Shown here: in pieces, positions 39,078 to 48,417 of the stretch | How the letters are laid out: each line of letters opens with the position of its first letter | How positions within the stretch are numbered: position 1 is the stretch's first letter | Assembly (NCBI GenBank): GCA_963739995.1 | Contig: CAVUCH010000013.1 | Coordinates: 248,001-312,000 of the forward strand | Direction of reading: 5' to 3' | Source: CAVUCH01 sp963739995 | GTDB lineage: Bacteria; Acidobacteriota; Vicinamibacteria; Vicinamibacterales; JAENWD01 | DNA length: 64,000 nucleotides | Notes under the pieces: model-generated | What the model saw: only the letters and a program-made list of their open reading frames with translations | Told to the model about the DNA's origin: nothing | The model's database searches: none | Made by a program: the position numbers and the translations under genes

Positions 39078-42000
39078 CTAGTTAAGCCGTACGGAAATCA
39101 GCTTCGAAACGCCCGGCTCCTCCATTGTCACCCCGTACAGCCGGTCCGCAATCTCCATCGTCTTGCGGTTGTGGGTGATCAGGATGAACTGGGTGTGGTG
39201 CAGCATGCCCTTCAGCATCTCCACGAACCGCCCGATGTTTGCGTCGTCCAGCGGTGCGTCGATCTCGTCGAGCAGGCAGAACGGGCTGGGCTTGTACTTG
39301 AAGATCGCGAACATCAGCGCGATGGCCGTCAAGGCCTTCTCGCCGCCCGAGAGCAGCTGCACGCTCTGCAGGCGCTTCCCAGGGGGCGAGGCGACGATGT
39401 CGATGCCGCTTTCGAGGGGATCGTTTTCGTCCAGCAGGGTGATGCCCGCGCGGCCGCCCCCGAAGAGCGTGCTGAACGTCTTCTGGAAGTTCTGATTGAT
39501 CGCCGCGAACGCATCACGGAACCGCGTCTTGGACGTTTCGTCGATTCGGCTGATCGCCTCGCCCGTCGCCGCGATCGAGTCCACGAGGTCCTTGCGCTGC
39601 GTCGTGAGGAACAGGTGGCGTGCCTCGAGGGCGTCGAACTGCTCGATGGCCATCATGTTCACGGGGCCGAGCCGATCGATCTTGTCCCGCAGCTTCGCGA
39701 TGGCGCCCTCGGCCGTGAGACTCGGAAGGGCTTCGGCGTCGATCGATGGTGCTTCAGCGAAGGCCGCGGCGTCTCCGGCTGGCGATTCGCTGCCCTCGTC
39801 GCCGGTCTCGTCCGGTTCCTCCGCGGCGATGGCGCGAGCATCCGGCACGGCCGCGCCGTCGCGCTCCATCTGTTCGACTTCCGCGAGCACCTGGTCGAGA
39901 GAGGCTTGCACGGCTTCGGCGGCCTGCGCTGCGAGGTGTGCGAGATCGCTCTCGGCGGTTGCCCGCGCGATCTCGAGACGCGCCACGTCCGAACGGACCT
40001 CCTCGTGGTCCGCGCGCGCCTCGCGGATTGCCACTTCGCGGGCATCGGCGTCCGCATGCGCGGCGGTGACAATCTCCTCTTCGGCGCGAACCGTGACCCG
40101 CATCTCCTCGAGCGCGCGGACGTCGGCGTCGAGCGCGCGCACACCCTCGCCGATGGCCTCGAGCAGGCCGGCGCGCTTCTCGTTCTTCTCGTTGCGCTCG
40201 GCGCGGAGCTGGAGCACGCGCGCATCGAGTTCGCGCGCCGCGTCCTCCAGGCGCTGCACGTCCGCCAGCAGCGCCGAGGCGCGCTCCGTCAGGCGCGCCG
40301 ACGCCGCCTTCGCTTCCGACACGCGGTGGCTGATGCGCTCCGCCATCTCGCGCGCGGCAAAGAGCCGGCGCTGCGCCGTGTTCAGCCGTGCATCGGCCTC
40401 GCGCTGCTCCACCTCGATGCGGGCAATGGCCTCCCGCGCCTCCGCCTGCCGGACATCCAGCTGGACGCCTTCGTCCTCGGCGCGCCGGCGCTCGAGAGCG
40501 AGCTGCTCCGCCCGGCGGGAAAAGCGTGCGGCGTCTTCCGACGCGCGAGCCAGCTGCGCCTCGAATCCGACGATGACCTTCTCGTGCTGGTGCAGCTCCG
40601 CCGCGGCAGCGCCAATCGCGGACTGCGTCGCCACGATCGCCTCCCCCAGACCGGAGACGCGTGCGGCCAGCTCGGATACCCCCTCGCGCTCGGTGCCGAC
40701 GCGCTCACGCAGGTCGCGTATCTCGCCCTTGGTCGCGAGAATGCCTCGTGCCTCGGCCGCTGCGCCGCCGTAGACCAGGTGCGCCCCGCGCAGCACATCC
40801 CCGCCGATTGTCGCGATGGCCACGCCGCTCTCGCGAGCGGCGGCGGTGGCCTCCTCGTAGGAATCCGCAATCCAGGCTTCGCCGAGCGCTCGCTCGATCT
40901 CGCGTGCGTACGGGCCTGTGGCGCGCGCGACCTCGCTCAGCGGCTTGAGGCCCGGCATAGGAGCGGTCCGGGAGTCCGTCGCTTCGGGCCCACCCGCATC
41001 GAGCACGAGGAAGCCGCAGCGGCCGGCGTTCTGCTCGCGGACCAGGCGCAGTCCGGCCTGCGCGTGCTCGTGGCTCTGCACGATCACGTGCTGGAGAAGA
41101 TCCCCGAGCAGCGCTTCGGCCGCGCGCTCGTACTGGCGATCCACGTCGAGGTAATCCGCGATCGCCCCATGCTGTCCGACGGCGCCATTCGCCTGGGCGA
41201 GCACGACGCGCACGGCATCGCCGTACCCGGCGCGCTCGGCATCGAGCTCCTCGAGCGACCGCAGCCGCGCGGTGAGCCCGGCGAGCGCGTGCTCGCGTGC
41301 GCGCAGGTCACGCGCGAGCGCGTCGTGCTCGCTGCGGGCGTCTGCGAGCGCCGCCTCGTGCGTTTCCCGCAGTCCGCGCGCGCGGCCATGCGCCGCGTGC
41401 GCCTCGCGGAGCCCCTCTTCCGCTGCGACACGCGCGGTCGCGAGCGCTTCGCGTTCGACGCGGAGGTCGCCCTCCTCCACTTCCAGGGTTCCCAGCGTCT
41501 GCGTCACGCGCTCGCGCGATGCGGCGGCGCTCTGGATGGCATGCCTCAGCGCCGTGGCCGCATTGATTGCGGCAAACACCTCGTTGCGGGCGGCCTCGAC
41601 ATCGCCGTCGAGTCCTTCGAGGTCAGCTAACGCTGCCTGGTGGGCTTCCTGCTCGCCCGCGAGCATGGCGACCGCCTCGAGCCGCTCGGCCTCCGCCTGC
41701 GAGGCTGCCAGGCGGCGCTCTTCGATGTGGATCCGGCCTGGCTCTCGCCGCGTTTCCAGCCCCCCGATCTCGGCGTCCATCTCCGTGGTGCGCGCTTCGA
41801 GCGCGGCAACCTGTTGACGGTGCAGCTCGATCTGCTGCTCGCGCCGCTGCGTGTCGAGCTCGCAGGCATGCGCACGCTCGCGCGCGGCGGTTGCGCGGGC
41901 TTCGGCTTCGGCGAGCTCGATGCGCACGCGGCCGAGCACACCCTCGAGCTCCGCGACGCGAGCGGCTGCCACCGTCTCACGTTCCCGCACCCCGGCCAGC

Positions 42001-42845
42001 CGTACGCGCGTGTCCTCGATGGACGCGGAGAGCTCGCGGTAGCGTCCGGCGAAGAGCACCTTCTCCCAGCGGCGCAGCTCGTCGCGCAGGCGCTGATAGC
42101 GGCGCGCCTTCGCGGCCTGGCGCTTCAGCGTGCCGCGCTGCTTGTCCACCTCGAACACGATGTCGTCGACGCGCGTGAGGTTCTGCTGGGCGGCGTCGAG
42201 CTTCAGCTCGGCGGCCCGGCGGCGCGCCTTGTACTTGGTGATCCCGGCGGCTTCCTCGATCAGCTGCCGGCGGTCGGCGGGACGCGAGCTGAGGATCAAC
42301 CCGATCTTGCCCTGCTCGATGATCGCGTAGGCCTTCGCGCCGAGGCCGGTATCCATCAGGAGCTCGTGCACGTCCTTCAGCCGGCAAATCTGGCCGTCGA
42401 TCAGGTACTCGCTCTCGCCCGATCGATACAGGCGCCGGATCACCTCGACCTGCCGGTCGGTGACGGCCGCGTGACCGTTGCCGTTCGCCGCGCCGTCCAT
42501 GTGCGCATGCCCGTTGCCGTTGACGTGCTCGAACCCGTCCGCCTCGTGGTGGGATCCGCTGCGGCTCGACGCGGGCACGGACGCGACCTCCGTCAGCAGC
42601 AGCTTCACTTCCGCGGACCCCGTGGGCTTGCGCGCATCGCTGCCGCTGAAAATCACGTCTTCCATCTTGTCGCCGCGGAGGCTCTTCGCGCTCTGCTCGC
42701 CCAGGACCCACGTGATCGCGTCCGCCACGTTGCTCTTGCCACAGCCGTTCGGACCGACGATGGCCGTGACCCCCTCGTCGAAGGCGAGCTCCGACCGATC
42801 CGAAAACGACTTGAAGCCGGCGATCTGGAGGCGTTGCAGGCGCAT
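39078..42845 (-). CDS. smc: Chromosome partition protein SMC
   Basis: 1255 residues, the usual bacterial SMC length or slightly above. The N-terminal ATPase half has Walker A G-P-N-G-C-G-K-S (K37). The first coiled coil has a short Gly/His/Asn-rich insert (H-V-N-G-N-G-H-A) about residues 105-125. A hinge lies about residues 560-690, and a second coil follows. The C-terminal half has the signature L-L-S-G-G-E-K-A-L and Walker B C-L-L-D-E-I-D-A-P-L-D. It compacts and segregates chromosomes with ScpAB; those genes are not in the window. ATG 42845 was chosen because homology starts there. An acidic loop rich in Asp/Glu/Ala lies about residues 1020-1070. Confidence 0.95.
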   Translation of the reverse strand: MRLQRLQIAGFKSFSDRSELAFDEGVTAIVGPNGCGKSNVADAITWVLGEQSAKSLRGDKMEDVIFSGSDARKPTGSAEVKLLLTEVASVPASSRSGSHHEADGFEHVNGNGHAHMDGAANGNGHAAVTDRQVEVIRRLYRSGESEYLIDGQICRLKDVHELLMDTGLGAKAYAIIEQGKIGLILSSRPADRRQLIEEAAGITKYKARRRAAELKLDAAQQNLTRVDDIVFEVDKQRGTLKRQAAKARRYQRLRDELRRWEKVLFAGRYRELSASIEDTRVRLAGVRERETVAAARVAELEGVLGRVRIELAEAEARATAARERAHACELDTQRREQQIELHRQQVAALEARTTEMDAEIGGLETRREPGRIHIEERRLAASQAEAERLEAVAMLAGEQEAHQAALADLEGLDGDVEAARNEVFAAINAATALRHAIQSAAASRERVTQTLGTLEVEEGDLRVEREALATARVAAEEGLREAHAAHGRARGLRETHEAALADARSEHDALARDLRAREHALAGLTARLRSLEELDAERAGYGDAVRVVLAQANGAVGQHGAIADYLDVDRQYERAAEALLGDLLQHVIVQSHEHAQAGLRLVREQNAGRCGFLVLDAGGPEATDSRTAPMPGLKPLSEVARATGPYAREIERALGEAWIADSYEEATAAARESGVAIATIGGDVLRGAHLVYGGAAAEARGILATKGEIRDLRERVGTEREGVSELAARVSGLGEAIVATQSAIGAAAAELHQHEKVIVGFEAQLARASEDAARFSRRAEQLALERRRAEDEGVQLDVRQAEAREAIARIEVEQREADARLNTAQRRLFAAREMAERISHRVSEAKAASARLTERASALLADVQRLEDAARELDARVLQLRAERNEKNEKRAGLLEAIGEGVRALDADVRALEEMRVTVRAEEEIVTAAHADADAREVAIREARADHEEVRSDVARLEIARATAESDLAHLAAQAAEAVQASLDQVLAEVEQMERDGAAVPDARAIAAEEPDETGDEGSESPAGDAAAFAEAPSIDAEALPSLTAEGAIAKLRDKIDRLGPVNMMAIEQFDALEARHLFLTTQRKDLVDSIAATGEAISRIDETSKTRFRDAFAAINQNFQKTFSTLFGGGRAGITLLDENDPLESGIDIVASPPGKRLQSVQLLSGGEKALTAIALMFAIFKYKPSPFCLLDEIDAPLDDANIGRFVEMLKGMLHHTQFILITHNRKTMEIADRLYGVTMEEPGVSKLISVRLN

Positions 42846-43215
42846 GTTCGTGGTCCCCGTGTCCTTCGCCGCGTCAGTGAACGTCCGGTTGCATTGCGAT
42901 GCCGCGCGCGCAGTCAGTTGTGCTCGACGATCGCGGCACGCACCCGTCTCTGGCGAACCTCCGGCGCGCACCGGCACACGTCTGCCGGTGGAGCGGCTGG
43001 GATTCGCTCGAATTGCCCTATCAGCTGGGAATTGGACGCCGCCGACGACCGCGTCCGGGCAGGCCCTTTTTGCATCCGGTGAGGGATGCGGCCCCGGGGC
43101 CGCTCAGACGGCGGTGAGTGTAGCAAGGCCCATGGATAGTGGCAAGGCCAAAGTGCTACCCAAGGGTTAGTGGCTCGCCAGCCGAAACTTTGGCGATCCG
43201 CCCTGTCCCGTCGAA
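42846..43215. other. Spacer upstream of smc, no gene seen
   Basis: 370 bp between the S41 peptidase stop and the smc start. I see no protein-like frame. A GC palindrome-like stretch (ggccccggggcc, near 43091-43102) and two caaggcc words near 43126 and 43146 are present. It probably holds the smc promoter, which I cannot place with confidence. Confidence 0.4.
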
Positions 43216-44841
43216 TTAGCGCGCCCCGGCTCTCGTGCCCCTCGACCGGGCCGTCTCGGTGAGCCGCTGGGCCTCGTCGAAGAGCCCCATCGCAAACTGT
43301 GCCTGCGGGTCTGCCGCCGTCAAGTGCCGGCGCGCGTTCGCCACGCCGAAGAGCGACAGGTCGATGTCGTAGTGGATCATCGCCTTGATGAAGGGCAGAT
43401 CGGTCGCAAACGCCTGCTCGTCCATCTTCACGCCGGAGGAGGTCACCAGCTTGCGGAACTCCGCGAGCATCGCATCGTCCACGACGAACTTCGGCCCGAC
43501 CACCTGGCGATCCTTGCCGGAGGGCTGCTGCCGCGTGTCGCCCTCGGCCCAGAAGCGCTGGGCAAACGTGGCGAACAGCTGGCGCGCGTAGAGGCCGCGC
43601 CCGAACTTGGTCGGGTTGAACCCCTCGATGGGCCCTTCCAGGTGGCGATCCGGCTCGATGCCGCCGCCGCTGTACACCTTGCGGCCGGCATCGGTCAGCT
43701 TGAGGTCCTTCGCGTCGTGCGTGCGTTCGGAGCTCTGCCCCCGCAGCGAGTAGGTCAGGTACTCGTCGAACGTGCCGTCCCAGGGCCGCTGGATCATCCG
43801 GCCGCTCGGAGTGTAGTACCGCGCCGTCGTCAACGCCAGGCCCGCGCCTTCCCTCAGCCGCATGACCGACTGGACGAGGGCCTTGCCGAACGTGGTTTCC
43901 CCGACGATGAGGGCGCGGTCGTGATCCTGCAGCGCGCCCGAGACGATCTCCGATGCGCTCGCGCTGTGCCGGTTGGTGAGCACGACGACGGGGAGCCGCG
44001 TGTACTCGCTTTCCTCGGTCGCGCGATAGGACATGTCCGAGTTCGGCATCCGCCCCTTCGTGTAGACGATGAGATCGCCCTTCGGCAGGAAGCGGTTCGA
44101 GACACGGATGGCCTGATCGAGCGGCCCGCCGGGGTTGTTGCGCACGTCGAGCAGCAGGCGGCGCATGCCCTGATTCGACAGGTCGGTGAGTGCCCGCGAC
44201 AGGTCGCGGTCGGTGTTCTCGGCGAAGTCCCGCAGCTGCACGTAGCCGGTCTGCTCGTCCGCCATGAAGTAGGACGGGATGCTGGGGATGAAAATCTCGT
44301 CGCGGGCGACCTCGATCGGGATCAGCTCCTCGACCCCGGTGCGGCGGATCGACACCTGCACGGTCGTGTCCTTCGGCCCGCGCAGCTTGCGCACGGCCTG
44401 ATCGCTCGTCCAGCCCTTCGCGTCCTCGCCGTTGATCCGTGCGATGACGTCACCGCGGCGAATGCCCTCCTTATAGGCGGGGGAGCCTTCGAACAGCGCC
44501 TGCACCGTGATGTCCTGGTCGATGACCTGGATCGTGATCCCGAGCCCGTAGTAGCGGCCTTCCTGCCGCTCGCGGAGCTGGGCGAACTGCTTCGGGTCCA
44601 TGAAACTCGAGTGGGGATCGAGCGTCTGCAGCATGCCCCCGATGGCCCCGTAGACCAGCTGATCGGACTCGACCTTCTCCACGTACTGCGCCTCGATCGC
44701 GTCGAGCGCCGCGGCGAAGGTCTGGTACTGCTCCGGGAGGCGGTCTTCGCGGGCGGCCACGCCGTGGCCCAGCACACCGCCGAGAAGGGCAAACACGAGG
44801 ATCGTGGCGATCCCCAGCATCAGGCTGCGAGAACGGGGCAT
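43216..44841 (-). CDS. S41 family C-terminal processing peptidase with PDZ domain
   Basis: 541 residues from ATG 44841. The N-terminal hydrophobic segment (about 7-26) is a signal or anchor. A PDZ domain covers about 88-170. The tail-specific protease core carries the nucleophile in S-A-S-A-S-E (293-298) and the general base K320 in T-F-G-K-A-L. It cleaves proteins at their C-termini in the periplasm. About 150 residues after the core form a C-terminal region. It is divergent from tatA. Confidence 0.92.
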   Translation of the reverse strand: MPRSRSLMLGIATILVFALLGGVLGHGVAAREDRLPEQYQTFAAALDAIEAQYVEKVESDQLVYGAIGGMLQTLDPHSSFMDPKQFAQLRERQEGRYYGLGITIQVIDQDITVQALFEGSPAYKEGIRRGDVIARINGEDAKGWTSDQAVRKLRGPKDTTVQVSIRRTGVEELIPIEVARDEIFIPSIPSYFMADEQTGYVQLRDFAENTDRDLSRALTDLSNQGMRRLLLDVRNNPGGPLDQAIRVSNRFLPKGDLIVYTKGRMPNSDMSYRATEESEYTRLPVVVLTNRHSASASEIVSGALQDHDRALIVGETTFGKALVQSVMRLREGAGLALTTARYYTPSGRMIQRPWDGTFDEYLTYSLRGQSSERTHDAKDLKLTDAGRKVYSGGGIEPDRHLEGPIEGFNPTKFGRGLYARQLFATFAQRFWAEGDTRQQPSGKDRQVVGPKFVVDDAMLAEFRKLVTSSGVKMDEQAFATDLPFIKAMIHYDIDLSLFGVANARRHLTAADPQAQFAMGLFDEAQRLTETARSRGTRAGAR

Positions 44842-44909
44842 GGGCCGGATCGTAACAAATAACCTCAAGGCCAGCAACGATTTCGAGGCACCCCGGAGGC
44901 CCGGCCCGC

Positions 44910-44939
44910 TTGACCGGCTTGCGACCGGGTTCCTATAAT
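44910..44939 (+). promoter_or_regulatory. Strong sigma-70-type promoter of tatA-tatC
   Basis: TTGACC (44910-44915) and the consensus TATAAT (44934-44939) with 18-bp spacing. The transcript would have a leader of about 80 nt before tatA, containing a GC-rich segment with GCCGTGGGCCGGC. Confidence 0.65.
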
Positions 44940-45026
44940 GCAGTACGCACGCGAGTTGGCGACTGCTGCCGTGGGCCGGCAGTGGCGCCCATCCGAGGCC
45001 GTGTCCTTCACAGTTGGAGCTCTACA

Positions 45027-45296
45027 ATGTTTGGCTCGCTCGGCATGCCCGAACTCGTCGTCATCTTCGTGATTGCGCTGATCATCTTCGGGCCGCGCAA
45101 ACTCCCGGAGCTTGGTCGCTCGCTGGGCCGCAGCATCAACGAGTTCAAGAAGGCGTCGAACGAGCTGCGGAGCACGCTCGAGGACGAGGTGCGTCTCGAT
45201 GAGCAGCGCACGCGGGCGGCTGCGGCAACCCCGGTGACGCCGGCGACGAACACCACACTCGACGAGCCGGTCGCGCGGAACGCTGACAGCGCGTAG
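45027..45296 (+). CDS. tatA: Twin-arginine translocase subunit TatA/TatB
   Basis: 89 residues: one N-terminal membrane helix (M-P-E-L-V-V-I-F-V-I-A-L-I-I-F-G-P), the F-G-P hinge, then an amphipathic helix (L-P-E-L-G-R-S-L-G-R-S-I) and a charged tail. It forms the pore of the Tat export system. TatB cannot be excluded, but only one such gene is present next to tatC. GGAG lies seven bases before ATG. Confidence 0.9.
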   Translation: MFGSLGMPELVVIFVIALIIFGPRKLPELGRSLGRSINEFKKASNELRSTLEDEVRLDEQRTRAAAATPVTPATNTTLDEPVARNADSA

Positions 45297-45310
45297 GCCA
45301 GGCCCTCTGC

Positions 45311-46135
45311 ATGGCACTCGTGCCTTTTCCCGGGTCCAACGCCGGGACCTCCCTGTACGACTCCGACGACGATCCCGACCTCGAACTGGAGGAATCCGCC
45401 GACGGCAAGATGTCGTTTCTGGAGCACCTCGACGAGCTCCGGAAGCGTCTGATGTGGGCCATCGCCGCGCTCTTCGGCGGCTTCCTCGTCGCGCTGTTCT
45501 TTATCGACCGGATCTTCGGCTTCATCATGCGGCCGCTGGCCGCAACGCTGCCCGAAGGCCGGAAGATGATCTACACCGAGCCGACCGAGGCCTTCCTGCT
45601 GCAGCTGAAGGTCGCGGCGCTCGCCGGCGTCGTCATCGCGGCGCCCGCGGTGATGTGGCAGCTCTGGCTGTTCATCGCGCCCGGGCTGTACCGCCGCGAG
45701 AAGCGCCTCGCGCTGCCCTTCATCGTGTCGACGAGCCTGCTCTTCGTGGCCGGGGCGGCGTTCAACCACTACGTGGTGTTCCCGATCGCCTTCACGTTCC
45801 TCGGCAGCTTCACGAAGGACTACATGGAGTTCATGCCGCGGATCACGCCGGTCTTCTCCCTGTATTCCCAGCTCCTGCTGGCATTCGGGATCATCTTCCA
45901 GATGCCCGTGCTCGTGTTCACGCTGGCGCGCCTGGGACTCGTGACGGCGGGGTTCCTGTGGAAGAACACGAAGTACGCGGTCCTGATCATCTTCGTGATC
46001 TCCGCCGTCATCACGCCGACGAGCGATGTCGTCACGCAGACGCTGATGGCCGCGCCCATGCTCGTGCTGTACGTGGTGAGCATCGGGATTGCCTGGGTGT
46101 TCGGGAAGAAGCACCTGCAAGAGCGCTTCGAGTAG
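45311..46135 (+). CDS. tatC: Sec-independent translocase subunit TatC
   Basis: 274 residues with six membrane helices. The conserved S-F-L-E-H-L-D-E-L-R-K-R-L box precedes the first helix, and T-E-P-T-E-A-F follows. It recognises twin-arginine signal peptides. It starts 14 bp after tatA. An extra acidic N-terminal segment of about 30 residues (D-S-D-D-D-P-D-L-E-L-E-E) precedes the conserved box. Confidence 0.94.
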   Translation: MALVPFPGSNAGTSLYDSDDDPDLELEESADGKMSFLEHLDELRKRLMWAIAALFGGFLVALFFIDRIFGFIMRPLAATLPEGRKMIYTEPTEAFLLQLKVAALAGVVIAAPAVMWQLWLFIAPGLYRREKRLALPFIVSTSLLFVAGAAFNHYVVFPIAFTFLGSFTKDYMEFMPRITPVFSLYSQLLLAFGIIFQMPVLVFTLARLGLVTAGFLWKNTKYAVLIIFVISAVITPTSDVVTQTLMAAPMLVLYVVSIGIAWVFGKKHLQERFE

Positions 46136-46202
46136 GCGTCGGCCGCATCACAGGCTCCCAGGCGCTGGCAGCAATCTCGCGTGTACCGGCGCACCATGTG
46201 GG

Positions 46203-46220
46203 GCAGGGCTTCAGCCCTGC
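46203..46220. repeat. Short palindrome gcagggct-tc-agccctgc after tatC
   Basis: Perfect 8-bp arms around TC, 67 bp after the tatC stop and 27 bp before tRNA-Gln. It may terminate tatC transcripts or be a dispersed palindromic repeat; there is no T run. Confidence 0.5.
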
Positions 46221-46247
46221 TGACGGCCGCTTCCTTCTGGGCCTTGT

Positions 46248-46321
46248 TCCGGGGTCGTTCAACGGTAGGACAGCGCCCTTTGAAGGCGCGTATCGGGGTT
46301 CGAATCCCTGCCCCGGAGCCA
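46248..46321 (+). tRNA. tRNA-Gln (anticodon TTG)
   Basis: 74 nt with encoded CCA. The acceptor stem TCCGGGG pairs with CCCCGGA, discriminator G. The anticodon stem GCGCC/GGCGC encloses CTTTGAA, so the anticodon is TTG, reading CAA (and CAG by wobble). The T loop is GTTCGAATC. Confidence 0.95.
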
Positions 46322-46373
46322 ACCTCCAGCAAGTGATCGCCTGCGCGGTCCTCCCGGCGCCAGCCGACTCCCA

Positions 46374-46404
46374 TTGACAGCGGCTGTACCTCTTTCAGTA
46401 TTCT
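46374..46404 (+). promoter_or_regulatory. Promoter of the DUF1579 gene
   Basis: A consensus TTGACA (46374-46379) with TATTCT (46399-46404), spacing 19 bp, slightly long. It lies 21 bp before the ATG. Confidence 0.45.
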
Positions 46405-46425
46405 CAGCACACAAGAGGAGGTCCC

Positions 46426-46974
46426 ATGACGAAAGCCCTCGTGTGCACCCTTGCCGCTCTGATTGTTGCTGCAGCCCCCGGCGCCGTCCGCGCGCAGATG
46501 CCGGAGCCGCCAGGGCCGGAGCACCAGATTCTCGCCGGCGAAGCCGGGACGTGGGACGCCGCGGTCGAAATGGCGGCCCCCGACGGGAGCACGATGCGCT
46601 CGACTGGCGTGGAGGAAGACACAGTCAGTTGCGGCGGCCGCTGCCTCGTCACCGCCTTCACGTCGGAGATGATGCCCGGCACGGCGTTCGAGGGCCGCGG
46701 CGTGACGGCGTGGGACAGCGCGAAGAAGAAGTACGTGGGCGCATGGACCGACTCGATGTCGCCCGGCATGGGCGTGAGCGAAGGCACCTACGATGCCTCG
46801 ACGAAGACGATGACCTCGTCCATGGAGGCTCCCGACATGACCGGCGCCGTCGTGAAAACGAAGACCGTCGTCCAGTACGCCGATGCCGACCACAAGGTAA
46901 TGACTGTGTTCATGACCGCCCCCGATGGCAAGGAAGCGCAGATGCTGAAGATCAGCTACACGCGGCGGAAGTAG
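46426..46974 (+). CDS. DUF1579 family secreted protein
   Basis: 182 residues with a clear signal peptide (K-A-L-V-C-T-L-A-A-L, cleavage after V-R-A). The rest has the DUF1579 pattern: L-A-G-E-A-G-T-W-D at the start, a beta-barrel, and K-Y-V-G-A-W-T-D-S-M. The role is unknown; lipocalin-like binding is a guess. AGGAGG lies five bases before the ATG. Confidence 0.82.
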   Translation: MTKALVCTLAALIVAAAPGAVRAQMPEPPGPEHQILAGEAGTWDAAVEMAAPDGSTMRSTGVEEDTVSCGGRCLVTAFTSEMMPGTAFEGRGVTAWDSAKKKYVGAWTDSMSPGMGVSEGTYDASTKTMTSSMEAPDMTGAVVKTKTVVQYADADHKVMTVFMTAPDGKEAQMLKISYTRRK

Positions 46975-47020
46975 GGCGGCTGGGAAACGGAACCTCCCCG
47001 AAGCCTGTCGGCGCTCGAGA

Positions 47021-47546
47021 TCAAGGTGGATCCGCTGGGCGTGACCCTTCCCAGGGCGTGAGCCTGGGCAGCCACCTTCGGACGTTGGTTCGGGTACTCC
47101 GTGTACGACGCCCCGAAGCGACGCTGGAGACTCGGCTCCTCGTAAAGAACCACGAAGGCAGAGAACGCCGCCCACAGGAACACGGCGTAACCTGCCAGCA
47201 CCGCGCGACCGAGAATGAGGGCCTGCCCGAGGACAACGCCGAGAACACCAACGTACATGGGGTTCCGCACGTACCGGTACAGCCCCGACACCACGAGATG
47301 CGTGGTGGGCGCAATCGGGGCAGGAGTGCCAAGACCCTCGAGCGCGAAACGGCAGAATGACTCCACGACGACGGCCGCGCCCGCGACGACGAGGAGGGAA
47401 CCGAGCCACCGATCTGCCGGCGCGCCGAGCAATGGCGCTTCCACCCGCCAGCGAGTGAGCAGCCACGGGACGTACCCCGCCACCATCGCGGGAGCGACCC
47501 AGAAGAAGACGAAGGAGCCGATCAGCGCGCCTGCTCGCCTATCCAC
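47021..47546 (-). CDS. Isoprenylcysteine carboxyl methyltransferase (ICMT) family protein, frameshifted
   Basis: A small integral-membrane methyltransferase with about four helices and the signature G-L-Y-R-Y-V-R-N-P-M-Y, then E-E-P-x-L-x-x-x-F-G-x-x-Y at the end. Bacterial members methylate phospholipids or quinones in some cases; the substrate here is unknown. Near 47091-47095 one extra base (coding strand TAC-C-CGA) shifts the frame. The expected C-terminus R-x-N-V-R-R-W-L-P-R-L is intact in the next frame and stops at 47021. Unshifted, the frame runs to 46956. The start is GTG 47546. Confidence 0.75.
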
Positions 47547-47573
47547 CGTTCGCGCGTCTCGTCATCTTCACGG

Positions 47574-48078
47574 TCATCGGCCTGTTCGTCGTTCGTCCCA
47601 GAACTCGAGGAAGTCTGTCGTCGCCGGCTGCGCCCCCAGAAGCCGCAGCATGTTCGTCACCTGGCCGCGGTGATACGTGGAGTGGTTCACGACGTGATGG
47701 ATCATCCGCCACAGCGCATACTCCCAGACCTCCCCTTTCCGATTCGTGTAGCGCAGCACCCGCTGGAGATCGTCTGGCGCGACGCGCCGCCAGGAACGCG
47801 GACTGCGCTGCCTGGACCTGACCCCACCGGGTCCTGAAATCTGAGACGGAGGGAAACTCCTCCGGCGTGAACAGCTCCATTGGCGACTTCCCCTGCCACC
47901 GCTCGAGCCAGAGCCACTCCGCCCACAGGATGTGCGTCAGGGTCGCCTGCACCGAGGGATAGCTCCCGCCGAGCACGCGCGTGAGCTGGTCCGGATCGAG
48001 GCGGGCGACGGCGTCGAGGAGTCGCCTGTTTGCCCAGGTGTTGTACTCGAGCAGTTCACGCAGCGTGTCGAGGGTCAT
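47574..48078 (-). pseudogene. DinB family (four-helix metal-binding) protein, frameshifted
   Basis: The first half (from ATG 48078) shows the DinB pattern N-T-W-A-N-R-R-L-L and the first metal His H49 (T-H-I-L-W-A-E). The second half, in the +1 frame from about 47784, continues D-D-L-Q-R-V-L-R-Y and ends with H-H-V-V-N-H-S-T-Y-H-R-G-Q, which holds the other His ligands. One extra base at 47781-47786 separates them. Corrected, the protein has about 167 residues, normal for the family (thiol transferases and others). Probably functional if the indel is an error. Confidence 0.75.
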
Positions 48079-48180
48079 CGATGGCCTCCCTGACGTCGCC
48101 GCCTACCATTGCCGACGGCAGGCAACATGTCCAGAGCCCAGTTTCGACATCAGATGCTCCCGATGTTATCATCAAGAATC

Positions 48181-48417
48181 ATGAGAACCACCGTTGATAT
48201 CGACGATCCCATCCTGCGCGAAGTGAAGGCCATCCACGAGAAGGAGGGCCGATCGATGGGTGCGGTGGTGTCCGAGCTCCTGGCCGACGCGCTCACCCGT
48301 CGTCGGGCGTCGCGGGCGCGGCCGGCGTTTCGCTGGACCTCGCGTCCGATGAAGGCGCTGGTCGATCTCGCGGACAAGGATGCGGTGTACGCCGTGCTCG
48401 ATGCCGATCGGTCATGA
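48181..48417 (+). CDS. vapB: Antitoxin of a VapBC-like pair
   Basis: 78 residues. The N-terminal M-R-T-T-V-D-I-D-D-P-I-L is a ribbon-helix-helix DNA-binding start, and A-V-V-S-E-L-L-A-D-A-L is its helix. The C-terminal part should wrap the toxin. Its TGA overlaps the toxin ATG (ATGA at 48414-48417). An inverted repeat (acatc / gatgt, about 48145-48165) upstream may be the operator. Confidence 0.85.
   Translation: MRTTVDIDDPILREVKAIHEKEGRSMGAVVSELLADALTRRRASRARPAFRWTSRPMKALVDLADKDAVYAVLDADRS

Noticed and set aside
39057..41630. Plus-strand frame of 857 codons opposite smc
   Set aside because: Antisense to the SMC coiled coil; Leu/Arg-rich and without motifs.
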